DNA from: CAZEAN01 sp964510225
GTDB lineage: Bacteria; Planctomycetota; Planctomycetia; Isosphaerales; Isosphaeraceae
Assembly: GCA_964510225.1 (NCBI GenBank)
Contig: CAZEAN010000039.1
Span: 1-49,134 of the forward strand
Direction of reading: 5' to 3'
Length of the DNA stretch: 49,134 nucleotides
The notes under the pieces are model-generated. The model had not been told where the DNA came from. It saw only the letters and a program-made list of their open reading frames with translations, and did not search any database. Positions 1 through 7,868 of this stretch are shown here, piece by piece. How positions within the stretch are numbered: the first letter of the stretch is position 1; every line of letters starts with the position of its first letter. A program made the position numbers and the translations under genes.

Positions 1-152
1 TCGCTGACGGTTGGACCGTTAACACAAAGGACGGTCGGGCAGCGGCCCATTTCGAACATACGGTCGCCATGACTGCGCAAGGCCCTCGCGTCTTAACACT
101 CCCCGATGGAGTTGATGCGTTGCCCGAGCACGAGTCATCAGCAAATCAGTAG
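1..152 (+). CDS. map: Type I methionine aminopeptidase, C-terminal end (5' truncated by window)
   Basis: Only the last 49 codons are present, read in the frame whose first full codon is at position 3 and ending at TAG 150-152. The peptide begins ADGWTVNTKDGRAAAHFEHT and continues to VLTLPDG. This matches the C-terminal end of type I methionine aminopeptidases: the DGWTV-T-DG strand followed by the FEHT segment, whose Glu is a metal ligand in the family. The enzyme removes the initiator Met from new proteins in the cytoplasm. The rest of the gene lies left of the window, so the N-terminal metal ligands cannot be checked. It converges on rpsR with 139 bp between the stop codons. Identification is from the conserved C-terminal motif only. 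Confidence 0.85.
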   Translation, partial: ADGWTVNTKDGRAAAHFEHTVAMTAQGPRVLTLPDGVDALPEHESSANQ

Positions 153-218
153 TATATCGATGGTAATCTTAGCTAACGATCATCAACTACTTCCAAGACT
201 CGACGTATAATAGATTAG

Positions 219-257
219 CCGACAGCCCTCTGGGTTTTTTAACGAGAAGGCTGTTGG
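219..257. terminator. Stem-loop between convergent map and rpsR
   Basis: CCGACAGCC (219-227) pairs with GGCTGTTGG (249-257) through nine pairs including one G-T. The 21-nt loop holds a run of six T. It lies between the two convergent stop codons, so it may end transcription from either side. The T run is in the loop rather than after the stem, so this is not a textbook intrinsic terminator. Confidence 0.45.
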
Positions 258-291
258 TGTACGGGGCAATTACTCTTATGCTATGCGACGC

Positions 292-534
292 TCATTCGCC
301 GACATAAGGCAGTAGGGCCATGTACCGTGCTCGCTTAACGGCGACAGCGGTTGCTCTCTGGAATGCAGCGCAGTTGCCTGATCGTTTCCGAGAGAACATC
401 TTACTCTGATTGGTCAGCATCTTCTTCAGTAGGGACATGTCTTTGTAGTCGACATAGGCTGGCCTAGGGCAGCCTTCTGGCGTGCAAAAGCGGCAACGAT
501 TTTTTCGGTTGCGTCCCAAGCGTTTGCGAGGCAT
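292..534 (-). CDS. rpsR: 30S ribosomal protein S18
   Basis: An 80-residue basic protein matching S18 throughout: CRFC near residue 14, VDYKD, LLKKML, an RKRSGNCAAFQRA segment and the C-terminal KRARYMALLPY. S18 binds the platform of the small ribosomal subunit next to S6. The cysteines at about 14, 17 and 22 suggest the zinc-binding form of the protein. The ATG start is supported by GGAGG about ten bases upstream. The gene stands alone, without rpsF, ssb or rplI beside it as in many bacteria. A good sigma70-type promoter sits about 80 bp upstream, so it is probably transcribed on its own. Confidence 0.97.
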   Translation of the reverse strand: MPRKRLGRNRKNRCRFCTPEGCPRPAYVDYKDMSLLKKMLTNQSKMFSRKRSGNCAAFQRATAVAVKRARYMALLPYVGE

Positions 535-612
535 CTACGTTGCTTCCTCCGACGATCGGTCGTTTCGATCCGTCTTGGTAACTGAGGGCCGTTCACTGTA
601 GCGTAAACCCTT

Positions 613-641
613 TTTATACCAACCGTACGAATCTGAGTCAA
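613..641 (-). promoter_or_regulatory. Sigma70-type promoter of rpsR
   Basis: On the minus strand TTGACT (641-636) is followed after exactly 17 bp by TATAAA (618-613). That is five of six consensus bases at both boxes, with ideal spacing. It points at rpsR and leaves a leader of about 70 nt. No other gene lies between it and rpsR. Confidence 0.7.
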
Positions 642-779
642 CGATCTGGCCAGCCGCTGAAATCAGGACTTTGGAGTCTCTCTTCCGACGATTCTGACCA
701 GGCCAATGAAAATGAAGAAGTCTTCAGAGGGAACACGCTTACTACGCCAGAGTAACGTAGTCGCTGCCGTGGAGAATCA

Positions 780-1157
780 TCAATCCTCGGATTGGATGTT
801 ACCGGAGGCGATCCGGAAGGCCGTAATCGTCGCTATCCCCATCCAAACGATGTCCCAGAGGGAGAATAAATCGCCATAGAGTAAGTCGCCACCTTGCTGA
901 AAAGCGACCATGTAGAGGATGTACTTAGCGAGAAGGATCGCTCCGGCCGCCATCAATGCGGCGTAGATCCCTTGCGCGAAGCTCTCATCTTGGTCGTCGA
1001 GGTGAGCCGCATAACGGGCTCCAATCCCGACCAGAATCCCGACGAACCACGCGATGACGCCAACTTCAGAGTGGGCGAAGTACCCGATCAAGACCCAAAT
1101 CAAGACGCCAATCACGGCACCGACGAGGCCACCCTTAAAACACGAAAGAAACGGCAC
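780..1157 (-). CDS. Small polytopic membrane protein, unknown function
   Basis: The product is 125 residues with about four hydrophobic segments (roughly residues 8-27, 31-48, 63-86 and 98-115), joined by a short acidic loop (HLDDQDE) in the middle. It starts at GTG, with GAGGGA about 12 bases upstream. I do not recognise a characterised family. The protein is probably an integral inner-membrane protein. It lies upstream of rpsR on the same strand but about 140 bp before the rpsR promoter, so the two need not be co-transcribed. The ORF, the hydrophobic pattern and the ribosome binding site support a real gene; no function can be assigned. Confidence 0.75.
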   Translation of the reverse strand: MPFLSCFKGGLVGAVIGVLIWVLIGYFAHSEVGVIAWFVGILVGIGARYAAHLDDQDESFAQGIYAALMAAGAILLAKYILYMVAFQQGGDLLYGDLFSLWDIVWMGIATITAFRIASGNIQSED

Positions 1158-1646
1158 GATGTCGACTCCCTCAAGAACTCTAATGGTTCAGTCAGCAACG
1201 AAGCGGTGCCACCGAATTTGATCACGCAGCTCATCATCACCGCATGGCTGTTGATCATAGTCCGCTCCAACAATAGTCTATAGAGATGATCAATTCAAGC
1301 TGCCCAATCGTTGTTGTACAGATGGAGATTCATGATTGGGTATCAGAAGGCAGTTCGCGTTGCCTCATTAAGCCGTGGACCTCAAAAAATGCGAGCAGAA
1401 AAGACCTGATGTTTACCCAAAACAACACACTCCCACTCAATGATCGTGTTCATCAGACATTCATTGGATTGCCGCGTCACAAAGCTTTATAGATAACCTT
1501 GCTCGTACAAAAGGTCCTTCTTGCCACACAACTTCCATTCCTTGGAAGCCGTGCGGAAGAGATGTCGAGAGCGCCCACCAGTAACCTCCATCAAACTTCT
1601 TCGATTCGAGTTAAATTCGATATCCGATTCCGGAGCATTACAGACG
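1158..1646. other. Intergenic region without a supported gene
   Basis: This 489-bp stretch separates a minus-strand membrane protein from the plus-strand PEP-CTERM gene, so it should hold divergent promoters. Short open frames exist, but none has a convincing ribosome binding site or recognisable protein sequence. The base composition is more AT-rich than the flanking genes. Confidence 0.5.
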
Positions 1647-2402
1647 ATGAAGATTCGCATTGCCCTGACCGTCGCCCTTCTCCTTGCTGCTTCCAATACT
1701 TACGCTGGCAGCATGATGCTGGACGCCGGCAACACCAACGTCACCGGCACCATCCAGCCTGGTGGTCCTCGACAAGGATTCTTTGGGGATATTTTCTTCA
1801 ATATCCAAGGCGAAGGTAACGAAGCCAACGCTAGCTACGGCGCTGCCGACTTCGACGCAGTCGACACGTCGAATCTCAACGCCCCGATTATCGATGTCTG
1901 TGAAGTTGAAATCACGCTCACCCAATCGAACGCTGGTTTCACCACCGATGGCACCATCCTGTTCTACTTTGCAACGAACACGATTGCCGACATTACATCT
2001 GCGAACAGCCCGCTCTTCTACGACGACAGCATCGACGGCGGTATCGCCACCCAAAACGGACAACTCGGTGACTTGTTCTTCATTGGTGCTGGTGACTTCG
2101 TTGAAGTTTCTGATGGCGAGGTTGACGTCTTCACATTCGACAGTTTGCCCACCGCCACGATCAACTTCCTCGTCAACGCACTGAACAGTGGCGACAGCCT
2201 CCGCTTGGTGATCACTCCCGACGACGTTAACACCCCAGATGTTTCAGCGACCTATTCTGGCAATGAGACCAACTTCGACGGCAATGGTCCTGGCCTCAGC
2301 TTCAAGGTTAATGCTATTCCGGAACCTTCGACCTTTGTATTGGCTGGACTTGGCCTGGCCGGAATCGCCGGCGTTGCAATCCGACGCCGACGCACTGCCT
2401 GA
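1647..2402 (+). CDS. PEP-CTERM sorting domain protein
   Basis: An exported protein of 251 residues. The chosen ATG opens directly onto a signal peptide (MKIRIALTVALLLAASNTYA, cleavage expected near AYAG), whereas the open frame upstream has no such feature. The C-terminus carries the PEP-CTERM tripartite signal: an IPEPST motif, a hydrophobic helix (FVLAGLGLAGIAGVAI) and a terminal RRRR cluster. In known systems an exosortase cuts and anchors such proteins in the envelope or extracellular matrix. The mature part is rich in Asp, Asn, Thr and Gly and looks like a beta-sandwich, but I recognise no enzymatic domain. An intrinsic terminator follows, so it is likely monocistronic. No exosortase gene lies in this window. 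Confidence 0.9.
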   Translation: MKIRIALTVALLLAASNTYAGSMMLDAGNTNVTGTIQPGGPRQGFFGDIFFNIQGEGNEANASYGAADFDAVDTSNLNAPIIDVCEVEITLTQSNAGFTTDGTILFYFATNTIADITSANSPLFYDDSIDGGIATQNGQLGDLFFIGAGDFVEVSDGEVDVFTFDSLPTATINFLVNALNSGDSLRLVITPDDVNTPDVSATYSGNETNFDGNGPGLSFKVNAIPEPSTFVLAGLGLAGIAGVAIRRRRTA

Positions 2403-2503
2403 GTTCGTCACTGGTTTCGGTACAGTAACAGATTGCGAAAGATCACTAGGTAGAATTCTGTAACCAGTTAGTTACAGTCAAATAAAGTCATCAAAAGCAC
2501 TGG

Positions 2504-2541
2504 GACCTCCGGAAGTCATCAGCTCCGGAGGTCTTTGTTTT
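2504..2541 (+). terminator. Intrinsic terminator after the first PEP-CTERM gene
   Basis: GACCTCCGGA (2504-2513) and TCCGGAGGTC (2524-2533) form a perfect ten-base-pair stem with a ten-base loop. The T-rich tail TTTGTTTT follows. It lies about 100 bp after the stop codon at 2402. Confidence 0.85.
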
Positions 2542-2749
2542 GGAAGCCTTGATTTCGAGCGCTTCGTCCCTTTGGAATTCGATCTCATGACTTATGTCAT
2601 TGTATTTGCCTAGGTTTCAGGGAGTCGCTGGCTGGATCAATTTGCTAAACAATCCGATGGTTCACGAGGCGACGAGGCCTCGTTATTATGAGATAACACT
2701 CAATCGATCACGAATCTCAACCGTAACAACGCACCCGAGGCTAGGGCTC
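2542..2749. other. Intergenic remainder upstream of the DUF1549/DUF1553 gene
   Basis: With the terminator just before it, the gap between coding regions is 347 bp. The frame of the next gene stays open back to an ATG at 2594, but the residues it would add lack a signal peptide or conserved sequence. I read this as leader and promoter space. No clear promoter boxes were found. Confidence 0.4.
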
Positions 2750-5236
2750 ATGATCCAGAGATTACTGAAGCGGGTCCTTAATGTAGCGGTTGCGCTCCTC
2801 TTTCTTGTTACTGTCGCTTCCATCGCCAATGCAGGCGAGTTGAGTTTACTACCCTCGAGAGTGACCCTCGAGAGCACAAGAGCATCGCAGCGATTCATCG
2901 TTGGAGAGAAAACCGACGCGGGCGTCGTTGTCGCGGACCGAAGCGAAGCGGCACAGTTCACGATCAGCAACCCCAACATCGCCCAGGTCTCCGAAGATGG
3001 CATCGTCACGCCTGTTGCTGATGGTGTAACAACTCTCCAAGCGACGTATAACGGCATGACAAGTTCTGCCCTTATTAAGGTCCGATCACAAAACCAGAGT
3101 GAGCCTTGGACTTTCCGGAATCACGTCCTTCCCGTCCTTACCAAGGCGGGTTGCAATCAAGGCTCCTGCCATGGAGCAGCAGCGGGGAAGAATGGCTTTC
3201 GGCTGACTCTCCGAGGGTACGGCCCCGAAGTGGATTACGACGTCTTGACCCGACAAGCCAAAGCGCGTCGGATCATCAAGACGCGTCCTCAAGAGAGTCT
3301 GATGCTCCTCAAGGCAACCGCGGCTGTCGAGCACGGGGGTGGTATCCGTTTCGGAACCGATTCATTGGAATATCAGATCATTGCTGAATGGATTGGGGCT
3401 GGGATGCCCGCACCGAGTCCGTCCGATGCACGGATCGAACGAGTTGAAGCGTTCCCTCAATTGTTGGAGCTTGAGCCAGGGGCCACCCAGCAAATTCTCG
3501 TCCAAGCGACTTACTCTGATGGTTCCAACGCAGATGTCACTCGATGGGCCAAATTTGGGACGACGGATGAGACGGTCGCAACCGTGAGTGACTCAGGCAA
3601 GCTAACGGTGGTTGGCTCCGGTGAGGGAGCGATTACTGTCTGGTTTGACAGCCTCGTCGATCTAGCAACGGTCACGGTACCTTACCCACAAGAGGTCGAG
3701 TCTGCCTTGTTTGCCAAGGCGGTTCGGTACAACGAGATCGACAATCTTAACCTCGACAAACTGGAGTCATTGCGGATTCCTCCGTCACCAATTTGCGATG
3801 ACGCCACCTTTCTCCGTCGAGCATACCTCGATCTAACCGGAAGCTTGCCGAGCGTTCCCACAGTCGATGCCTTCCTCAACGATTCTGACCCGGAGAAGCG
3901 TTCGAAATTGGTCGATCGCTTGCTCGATTCAGAGAAGTACGTGGACTACTGGTCATACAAATGGTCCGACCTCTTCCTGGTATCGTCGAAGAATCTTGCG
4001 AAGCCGGTGATGTGGTCCTTCTATCGGTTCATCCGCGCGAGCGTGTCAGAGAACCGGCCTTGGGACGAGTTCGCCCGTGAGATTCTGACAGCGAAGGGGA
4101 ACTCCCTCGAAAATGGTCCGGCGAATTACTTCGCGATCCACCGAGATCCGATTGAACTCGCCGAGAACGCAAGCATGGCCTTCCTCGGTCTTTCGCTTAC
4201 ATGTGCGCGTTGCCATAACCATCCGATGGAGAAGTGGACTCAGGACGAGTACTACGGCTTCGCGAATCTCTTCGGCCGAGTCAAGTTGAAGGATGGGGAT
4301 CAAGGTCTCGGAGATGTCGCGGTCATCCCGGCATCGACTGGCGAGATTATCCACCCTCGACGGGGGGTCCCGATGCCACCGAAGCCCCTCGATGCAGCAC
4401 CGATCCCACTCGATGAAACGGGGGACCGTCGTGAGGTTTTGGCGGACTGGATGAAGTCACCGGAAAACCCCTACTTCTCGGCGGCGATTGTAAATAGGGT
4501 CTGGGCGAACTTCTTCGGCCGAGGTCTCGTGGATCCCGAGGACGACCTTCGGGCGACGAATCCGCCGAGTGACCGCGACTTGATGGACTGGCTCGTCGCG
4601 GACTTCCGAGAGAATCACTTCGATGTTCAGCATTTGATTCGGACGATTATGAACTCCGCTGCCTATCAGCGTTCGTCGGTCCCAGTTCCGGGTAACACCA
4701 ACGATTCGAAGTTCCTCAGTCACTACACTCCCAAACGTCTCCCGGCTGAGGTCCTTCTCGATGCGATCAGTACGGTGACTGGTGTTTCAAGCTCGTTCAG
4801 TGGCTACCCCGAGGATTGGAGGGCGTTGCAACTTCCCGACGTTCAAGTCTCGAACAACTTCCTCGACTCGTTCGGACGACCAGTCCGGAACGATACGTGT
4901 TCTTGTGAGCGTTCTGAGGAGCCTTCTCTCGCACAAGCGCTCCAACTCGCAAACGGCTCGACCTTGAACGAAAAGCTCCGCGATGAGTCGGGCTCGGTCG
5001 CCGCGATCGCAAAGTCGGATCGCCCATTCGAGGAAGTTCTCGACCACCTCTTCAAAGCTGCACTGAGTCGTGGTCCGACGGAATCAGAAATGTCGCGGTT
5101 GCTCGGCCTCTTAGATAGTTCGATCGCCGATGCGGCCCCCAGCTCCGAGGATGAGCGCGGTAAGGCGCGTCGTGCTGCCATCGAAGACGTGTACTGGGCA
5201 ATCCTCACCGGTAACGAGTTTCTTTTCAATCATTGA
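2750..5236 (+). CDS. Secreted DUF1549/DUF1553 cytochrome-like protein with two Big_2 domains
   Basis: The product is 828 residues. I chose the ATG at 2750 because it opens onto a typical signal peptide (MIQRLLKRVLNVAVALLFLV, cleaved near IANAG). Domains in order: a Big_2 Ig-like domain (about 30-115); a planctomycete cytochrome-type region with the atypical CNQGSCHGAA motif (about 137); a second Big_2 domain (about 235-320); DUF1549 (about 335-540) containing a true CARCH haem motif followed by HPMEKWTQDEYY; and DUF1553 (about 570-810) with NRVWANFFGRGLVDP. This architecture is widespread in planctomycetes but its biochemical role is poorly known; links to polysaccharide degradation have been proposed. 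The usual DUF1501 partner gene is absent here. Probably periplasmic. Confidence 0.93.
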   Translation: MIQRLLKRVLNVAVALLFLVTVASIANAGELSLLPSRVTLESTRASQRFIVGEKTDAGVVVADRSEAAQFTISNPNIAQVSEDGIVTPVADGVTTLQATYNGMTSSALIKVRSQNQSEPWTFRNHVLPVLTKAGCNQGSCHGAAAGKNGFRLTLRGYGPEVDYDVLTRQAKARRIIKTRPQESLMLLKATAAVEHGGGIRFGTDSLEYQIIAEWIGAGMPAPSPSDARIERVEAFPQLLELEPGATQQILVQATYSDGSNADVTRWAKFGTTDETVATVSDSGKLTVVGSGEGAITVWFDSLVDLATVTVPYPQEVESALFAKAVRYNEIDNLNLDKLESLRIPPSPICDDATFLRRAYLDLTGSLPSVPTVDAFLNDSDPEKRSKLVDRLLDSEKYVDYWSYKWSDLFLVSSKNLAKPVMWSFYRFIRASVSENRPWDEFAREILTAKGNSLENGPANYFAIHRDPIELAENASMAFLGLSLTCARCHNHPMEKWTQDEYYGFANLFGRVKLKDGDQGLGDVAVIPASTGEIIHPRRGVPMPPKPLDAAPIPLDETGDRREVLADWMKSPENPYFSAAIVNRVWANFFGRGLVDPEDDLRATNPPSDRDLMDWLVADFRENHFDVQHLIRTIMNSAAYQRSSVPVPGNTNDSKFLSHYTPKRLPAEVLLDAISTVTGVSSSFSGYPEDWRALQLPDVQVSNNFLDSFGRPVRNDTCSCERSEEPSLAQALQLANGSTLNEKLRDESGSVAAIAKSDRPFEEVLDHLFKAALSRGPTESEMSRLLGLLDSSIADAAPSSEDERGKARRAAIEDVYWAILTGNEFLFNH

Positions 5237-5326
5237 TAGCTTGTTACCTTACGGAACCAAGAAATCCGCGGTTCCCTGTCGATGCACAAGGGTCTCGCCC
5301 CGCCCGGAATTGCACCAGGATTCTTG

Positions 5327-5671
5327 ATGTCGGGATCACCACTAGCTCCGAGTCAGCGACGGCCTCGATGGCGAATCACGCTTAGGCAACTATTGATTAC
5401 GGTCGCGGCACTCGCGTTCGTGAATGGCTTAGGCGTCAGTATGGAACGTCCACTAGGGACTCCACCTGATCGCCCTGTACTTGAGGCTGATCCCTACTTC
5501 GATGCTTCAGAGGAAGTCGTCCAGCACCGCTATCGCGTTCAACGACAGCGCGTGTTCTTTCTCCAACTTGTCACGATCTTAGTGGGGAATACGTTCGTGT
5601 TGACCGCACTCGGATACAGTGTGATTGCCAACTACCTTGAGGCATACCGAAAGTCAGAGAGCCAACCTTGA
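5327..5671 (+). CDS. Small two-helix membrane protein, unknown function
   Basis: A 114-residue protein. The ATG at 5327 has AGGA about eight bases upstream, whereas an earlier in-frame ATG at 5282 has none. It has two hydrophobic segments (about 24-41 and 75-97), with a Pro-rich stretch after the first and an Arg/Gln-rich stretch (HRYRVQRQR) before the second. The N-terminus SPLAPSQRRPRW and the RITLRQLLITV entry into helix 1 resemble the short planctomycete proteins that start their first helix with an FTLRQLL-type motif. It follows the DUF1549/1553 gene by 90 bp on the same strand and may be co-transcribed. Function unknown. Confidence 0.65.
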   Translation: MSGSPLAPSQRRPRWRITLRQLLITVAALAFVNGLGVSMERPLGTPPDRPVLEADPYFDASEEVVQHRYRVQRQRVFFLQLVTILVGNTFVLTALGYSVIANYLEAYRKSESQP

Positions 5672-5917
5672 GTTTAGAACGAATTAAAATATTAAGTCTT
5701 GTCGATTTTTTGTTTCAGGAATTCACCGAGATTGTGCGCTGTGCTCATAAAATCTTCGCCAAGGGTTTGACCGCCTGATTGGCGCGACGTAGGATGCCAA
5801 ATGGCAGTCAGATCCATTTACACCAAGACTTTTTGATTGAGCCGAGCCCCGCGGCCTCCTGACTCGATAACCTACCGGGGGTCGCAGCCCGACTCGATGG
5901 CTGAAAGGGGGCGTGCC

Positions 5918-6241
5918 ATGCCACTCTTCGAGGTGGAAACGACATCCCATATTATGATTGCGTGCGTCCAGGACGAGGTCGGAGCACGTGAGTTCGCGGC
6001 GCAAAACTATCCCGGCGAAGAAATCGTCCGGGTCACTCATCGACCGCGTGACGCTTGGGTGATTTCGAAGAACCTCTTGGGGATCCAAGGTCCCACGGAC
6101 CCGTGTGCCAAAGCTCGTGAGTGTCTCTCGAACGCACAAGGGGACAAGCTTCACGCTGTCCGCCTTTACATGCAACAAACAGGGACTGATCTCGATCAGG
6201 CTCGGAAGGTGATCGAGTCGAATATGGCAATCGGTTGGTAG
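5918..6241 (+). CDS. Small cytoplasmic protein with a ribosomal L7/L12 C-terminus-like helix motif
   Basis: A 107-residue soluble protein. The ATG at 5918 follows AAAGGGGG, a strong ribosome binding site; the open frame extends upstream but without conserved character. The first half is a compact alpha/beta stretch (MPLFEVETTSHIMIACVQDE, then AREFAAQNYPGEEIVRVTHR). The C-terminal 30 residues, KLHAVRLYMQQTGTDLDQAR followed by KVIESN, resemble the helix-turn-helix of the ribosomal L7/L12 C-terminal domain (K-x-x-A-I-K-x-V-R-x-x-T-G-L-x-L-x-x-A-K). That motif is also seen in unrelated small bacterial proteins. There is no signal peptide or membrane segment. It stands alone between a membrane protein and glgC. 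No function can be assigned. Confidence 0.75.
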   Translation: MPLFEVETTSHIMIACVQDEVGAREFAAQNYPGEEIVRVTHRPRDAWVISKNLLGIQGPTDPCAKARECLSNAQGDKLHAVRLYMQQTGTDLDQARKVIESNMAIGW

Positions 6242-6290
6242 TGAGGCGTTCTGGCTAGTCATCGGTTAATATTGAAGAAGTCTATTGCTT

Positions 6291-6332
6291 CAGGTCGGAG
6301 TCAGCACCCGACGTTGCTGGGTTTCCGACCTG
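6291..6332 (+). promoter_or_regulatory. Long two-tier hairpin in the glgC leader
   Basis: CAGGTCGGA (6291-6299) pairs perfectly with TCCGACCTG (6324-6332). Inside it, CAGCA (6302-6306) pairs with TGCTG (6315-6319). No T-run follows, so it is not an obvious terminator. It sits between the preceding small gene (stop 6241) and glgC (start 6403), and could be a 5' leader structure or an RNA processing site. Confidence 0.5.
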
Positions 6333-6383
6333 GAGCCATGCCGAATCAGCGTTCGGCTAGAATGTTCGATCGCGTGATGCGTT

Positions 6384-6399
6384 GAGATGAAGGGATCTC
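6384..6399 (+). promoter_or_regulatory. glgC ribosome binding site in a hairpin loop
   Basis: GAGAT (6384-6388) pairs with ATCTC (6395-6399) and exposes GAAGGG in the loop. The Shine-Dalgarno AAGGG is therefore at the hairpin tip, nine bases before the glgC ATG at 6403. This supports that start codon. Confidence 0.5.
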
Positions 6400-6402
6400 C
6401 TG

Positions 6403-7701
6403 ATGAGTCCGGAACACGTAATCTGCTTGGTACTCGGTGGGGGCAAGGGGACTCGGCTATACCCACTAACCAAGAAACGCAGCAAACCCGCAGTTCCGAT
6501 TGCCGGCAAGTACCGTTTGATCGATATTCCGATCTCCAACTGCATCTATTCTGGTCTGAACCGTGTCTTCGTGCTGACGATGTTTAACTCGGTCAGCCTA
6601 CATCGCCATATCACGAACTCGTATAAGTTTGATCCTTTTGGTGGTGGTTTTGTCGAACTCCTCGCAGCGCAGCAGACAATGGAGAATACCAACTGGTATC
6701 AAGGAACCGCCGACGCCGTCCGACAAAACATCGACTCGTTCGATCTCGATCAATACAAGCTTGTCTTGATTCTTTCCGGTGATCAGCTTTACCGGATGAA
6801 CTTTCAACAGATGATCGAAGTTCACAATCGGAATCGAGCTGGTGCGACGATCGCTGCGATCCCGGTAGATGAGCGTGAAGCAACCGGTTGTGGGATCATG
6901 CAGATTTCGTCCGATGGGGTCGTCCATAACTTCGTCGAGAAACCAACGACCCGCGAGTCGTTGGACTCGGTGCAGACGGATCCGGCCTGGCTTGAATCTC
7001 AAGGGATCCGTGCGGGCAATCGCCCCTACCTCGCGAGCATGGGCATCTATCTCTTCGACCGTGAGCTTCTAGTTAGACTCTTGAACGAAATCGATGAAGA
7101 CGACTTCGGTAAAGGGGTCTTCCCAAGGGCGATCAAAGACCCCGAGATCCGGGTTCAAATCTTCCCATTCGATAGTTACTGGGAAGACATTGGGACCATC
7201 GGTGCATTCCACCGCGCGAATCTCGACCTTGCCAAACCAGATTCCCCCTTCGACTTTGGTGCCGAAGGTAAAAATATTTTCACGCGTCCGCGTTATATGG
7301 CTTGTTCGAAGATTTCGGGTGCAACAATCACCGACAGTCTCATCGCGGATGGAGCTTACATCGGCCGGGGATCCGTGATCGAGAATTCGGTAATAGGCTT
7401 GCGGTCTCAAATCGGCGAAGGTGTCACCATAAAAAATTCATATATTATGGGAGCCGACATTTACGAGGATGGAACCAAGATTCAAGGGGATTTGGATCAG
7501 GACCTTCCCCACATCGGAATCGGGGATGGTTCAATCATCGAGAACGCAATCATCGACAAAAATGCACGGATTGGCCGGAATGTTCAGATTCTGAACAGTG
7601 CGCAAGTTCAGGATAGTGAAGAAACGAGCCTCTGTGTGATCCGAGACGGTATTGTCGTCGTACCGAAGTTTACTAAGATACCTGCTGGTACGGTGATCTA
7701 G
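6403..7701 (+). CDS. glgC: Glucose-1-phosphate adenylyltransferase (ADP-glucose pyrophosphorylase)
   Basis: The product is 432 residues, the usual length for GlgC. It makes ADP-glucose from glucose-1-phosphate and ATP, the committed step of glycogen synthesis. The N-terminal nucleotidyltransferase domain shows VLGGGKGTRLYPLTKKRSKP (the nucleotide loop), the PAVPIAGKYRLIDIPISNC stretch, the WYQGTADAV motif, LILSGDQLYRMN and FVEKP. The C-terminal part is a left-handed beta helix with hexapeptide-like repeats (IADGAYIGRGSVIENSVIG and so on). The form resembles cyanobacterial and plant GlgC more than the enterobacterial type. AAGGG precedes the ATG. A hairpin in the leader could control expression. 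No glgA or glgB is adjacent. Confidence 0.97.
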   Translation: MSPEHVICLVLGGGKGTRLYPLTKKRSKPAVPIAGKYRLIDIPISNCIYSGLNRVFVLTMFNSVSLHRHITNSYKFDPFGGGFVELLAAQQTMENTNWYQGTADAVRQNIDSFDLDQYKLVLILSGDQLYRMNFQQMIEVHNRNRAGATIAAIPVDEREATGCGIMQISSDGVVHNFVEKPTTRESLDSVQTDPAWLESQGIRAGNRPYLASMGIYLFDRELLVRLLNEIDEDDFGKGVFPRAIKDPEIRVQIFPFDSYWEDIGTIGAFHRANLDLAKPDSPFDFGAEGKNIFTRPRYMACSKISGATITDSLIADGAYIGRGSVIENSVIGLRSQIGEGVTIKNSYIMGADIYEDGTKIQGDLDQDLPHIGIGDGSIIENAIIDKNARIGRNVQILNSAQVQDSEETSLCVIRDGIVVVPKFTKIPAGTVI

Positions 7702-7868
7702 AAATTGCAAAGAAAGCCGATTGCGGTCACGAGTGATCGATGCTCCTCGTTTTTACGGGAACAGGGTTGAACGAAGGTCCGAGGGCTTTCCGCGCCTCAA
7801 GTTCTCGGTCCGAACTCATCTGAAACGGCTGAGCAGACTCGGCCACCTCTGTTTCGAAGGGGATCATC

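Noticed and set aside
426..641. A 71-codon minus-strand frame overlapping rpsR and its leader
   Set aside because: It overlaps the rpsR coding region in another frame, covers its promoter boxes and has no recognisable sequence. A search for an L33-like gene upstream of rpsR also found nothing.
894..1283. Plus-strand frame of 129 codons
   Set aside because: It is antisense to the small membrane protein gene, which has a better ribosome binding site and a clear hydrophobic pattern.
1286..1492. Plus-strand frame of 68 codons upstream of the first PEP-CTERM gene
   Set aside because: No ribosome binding site, no recognisable protein sequence, and composition like the surrounding intergenic DNA.
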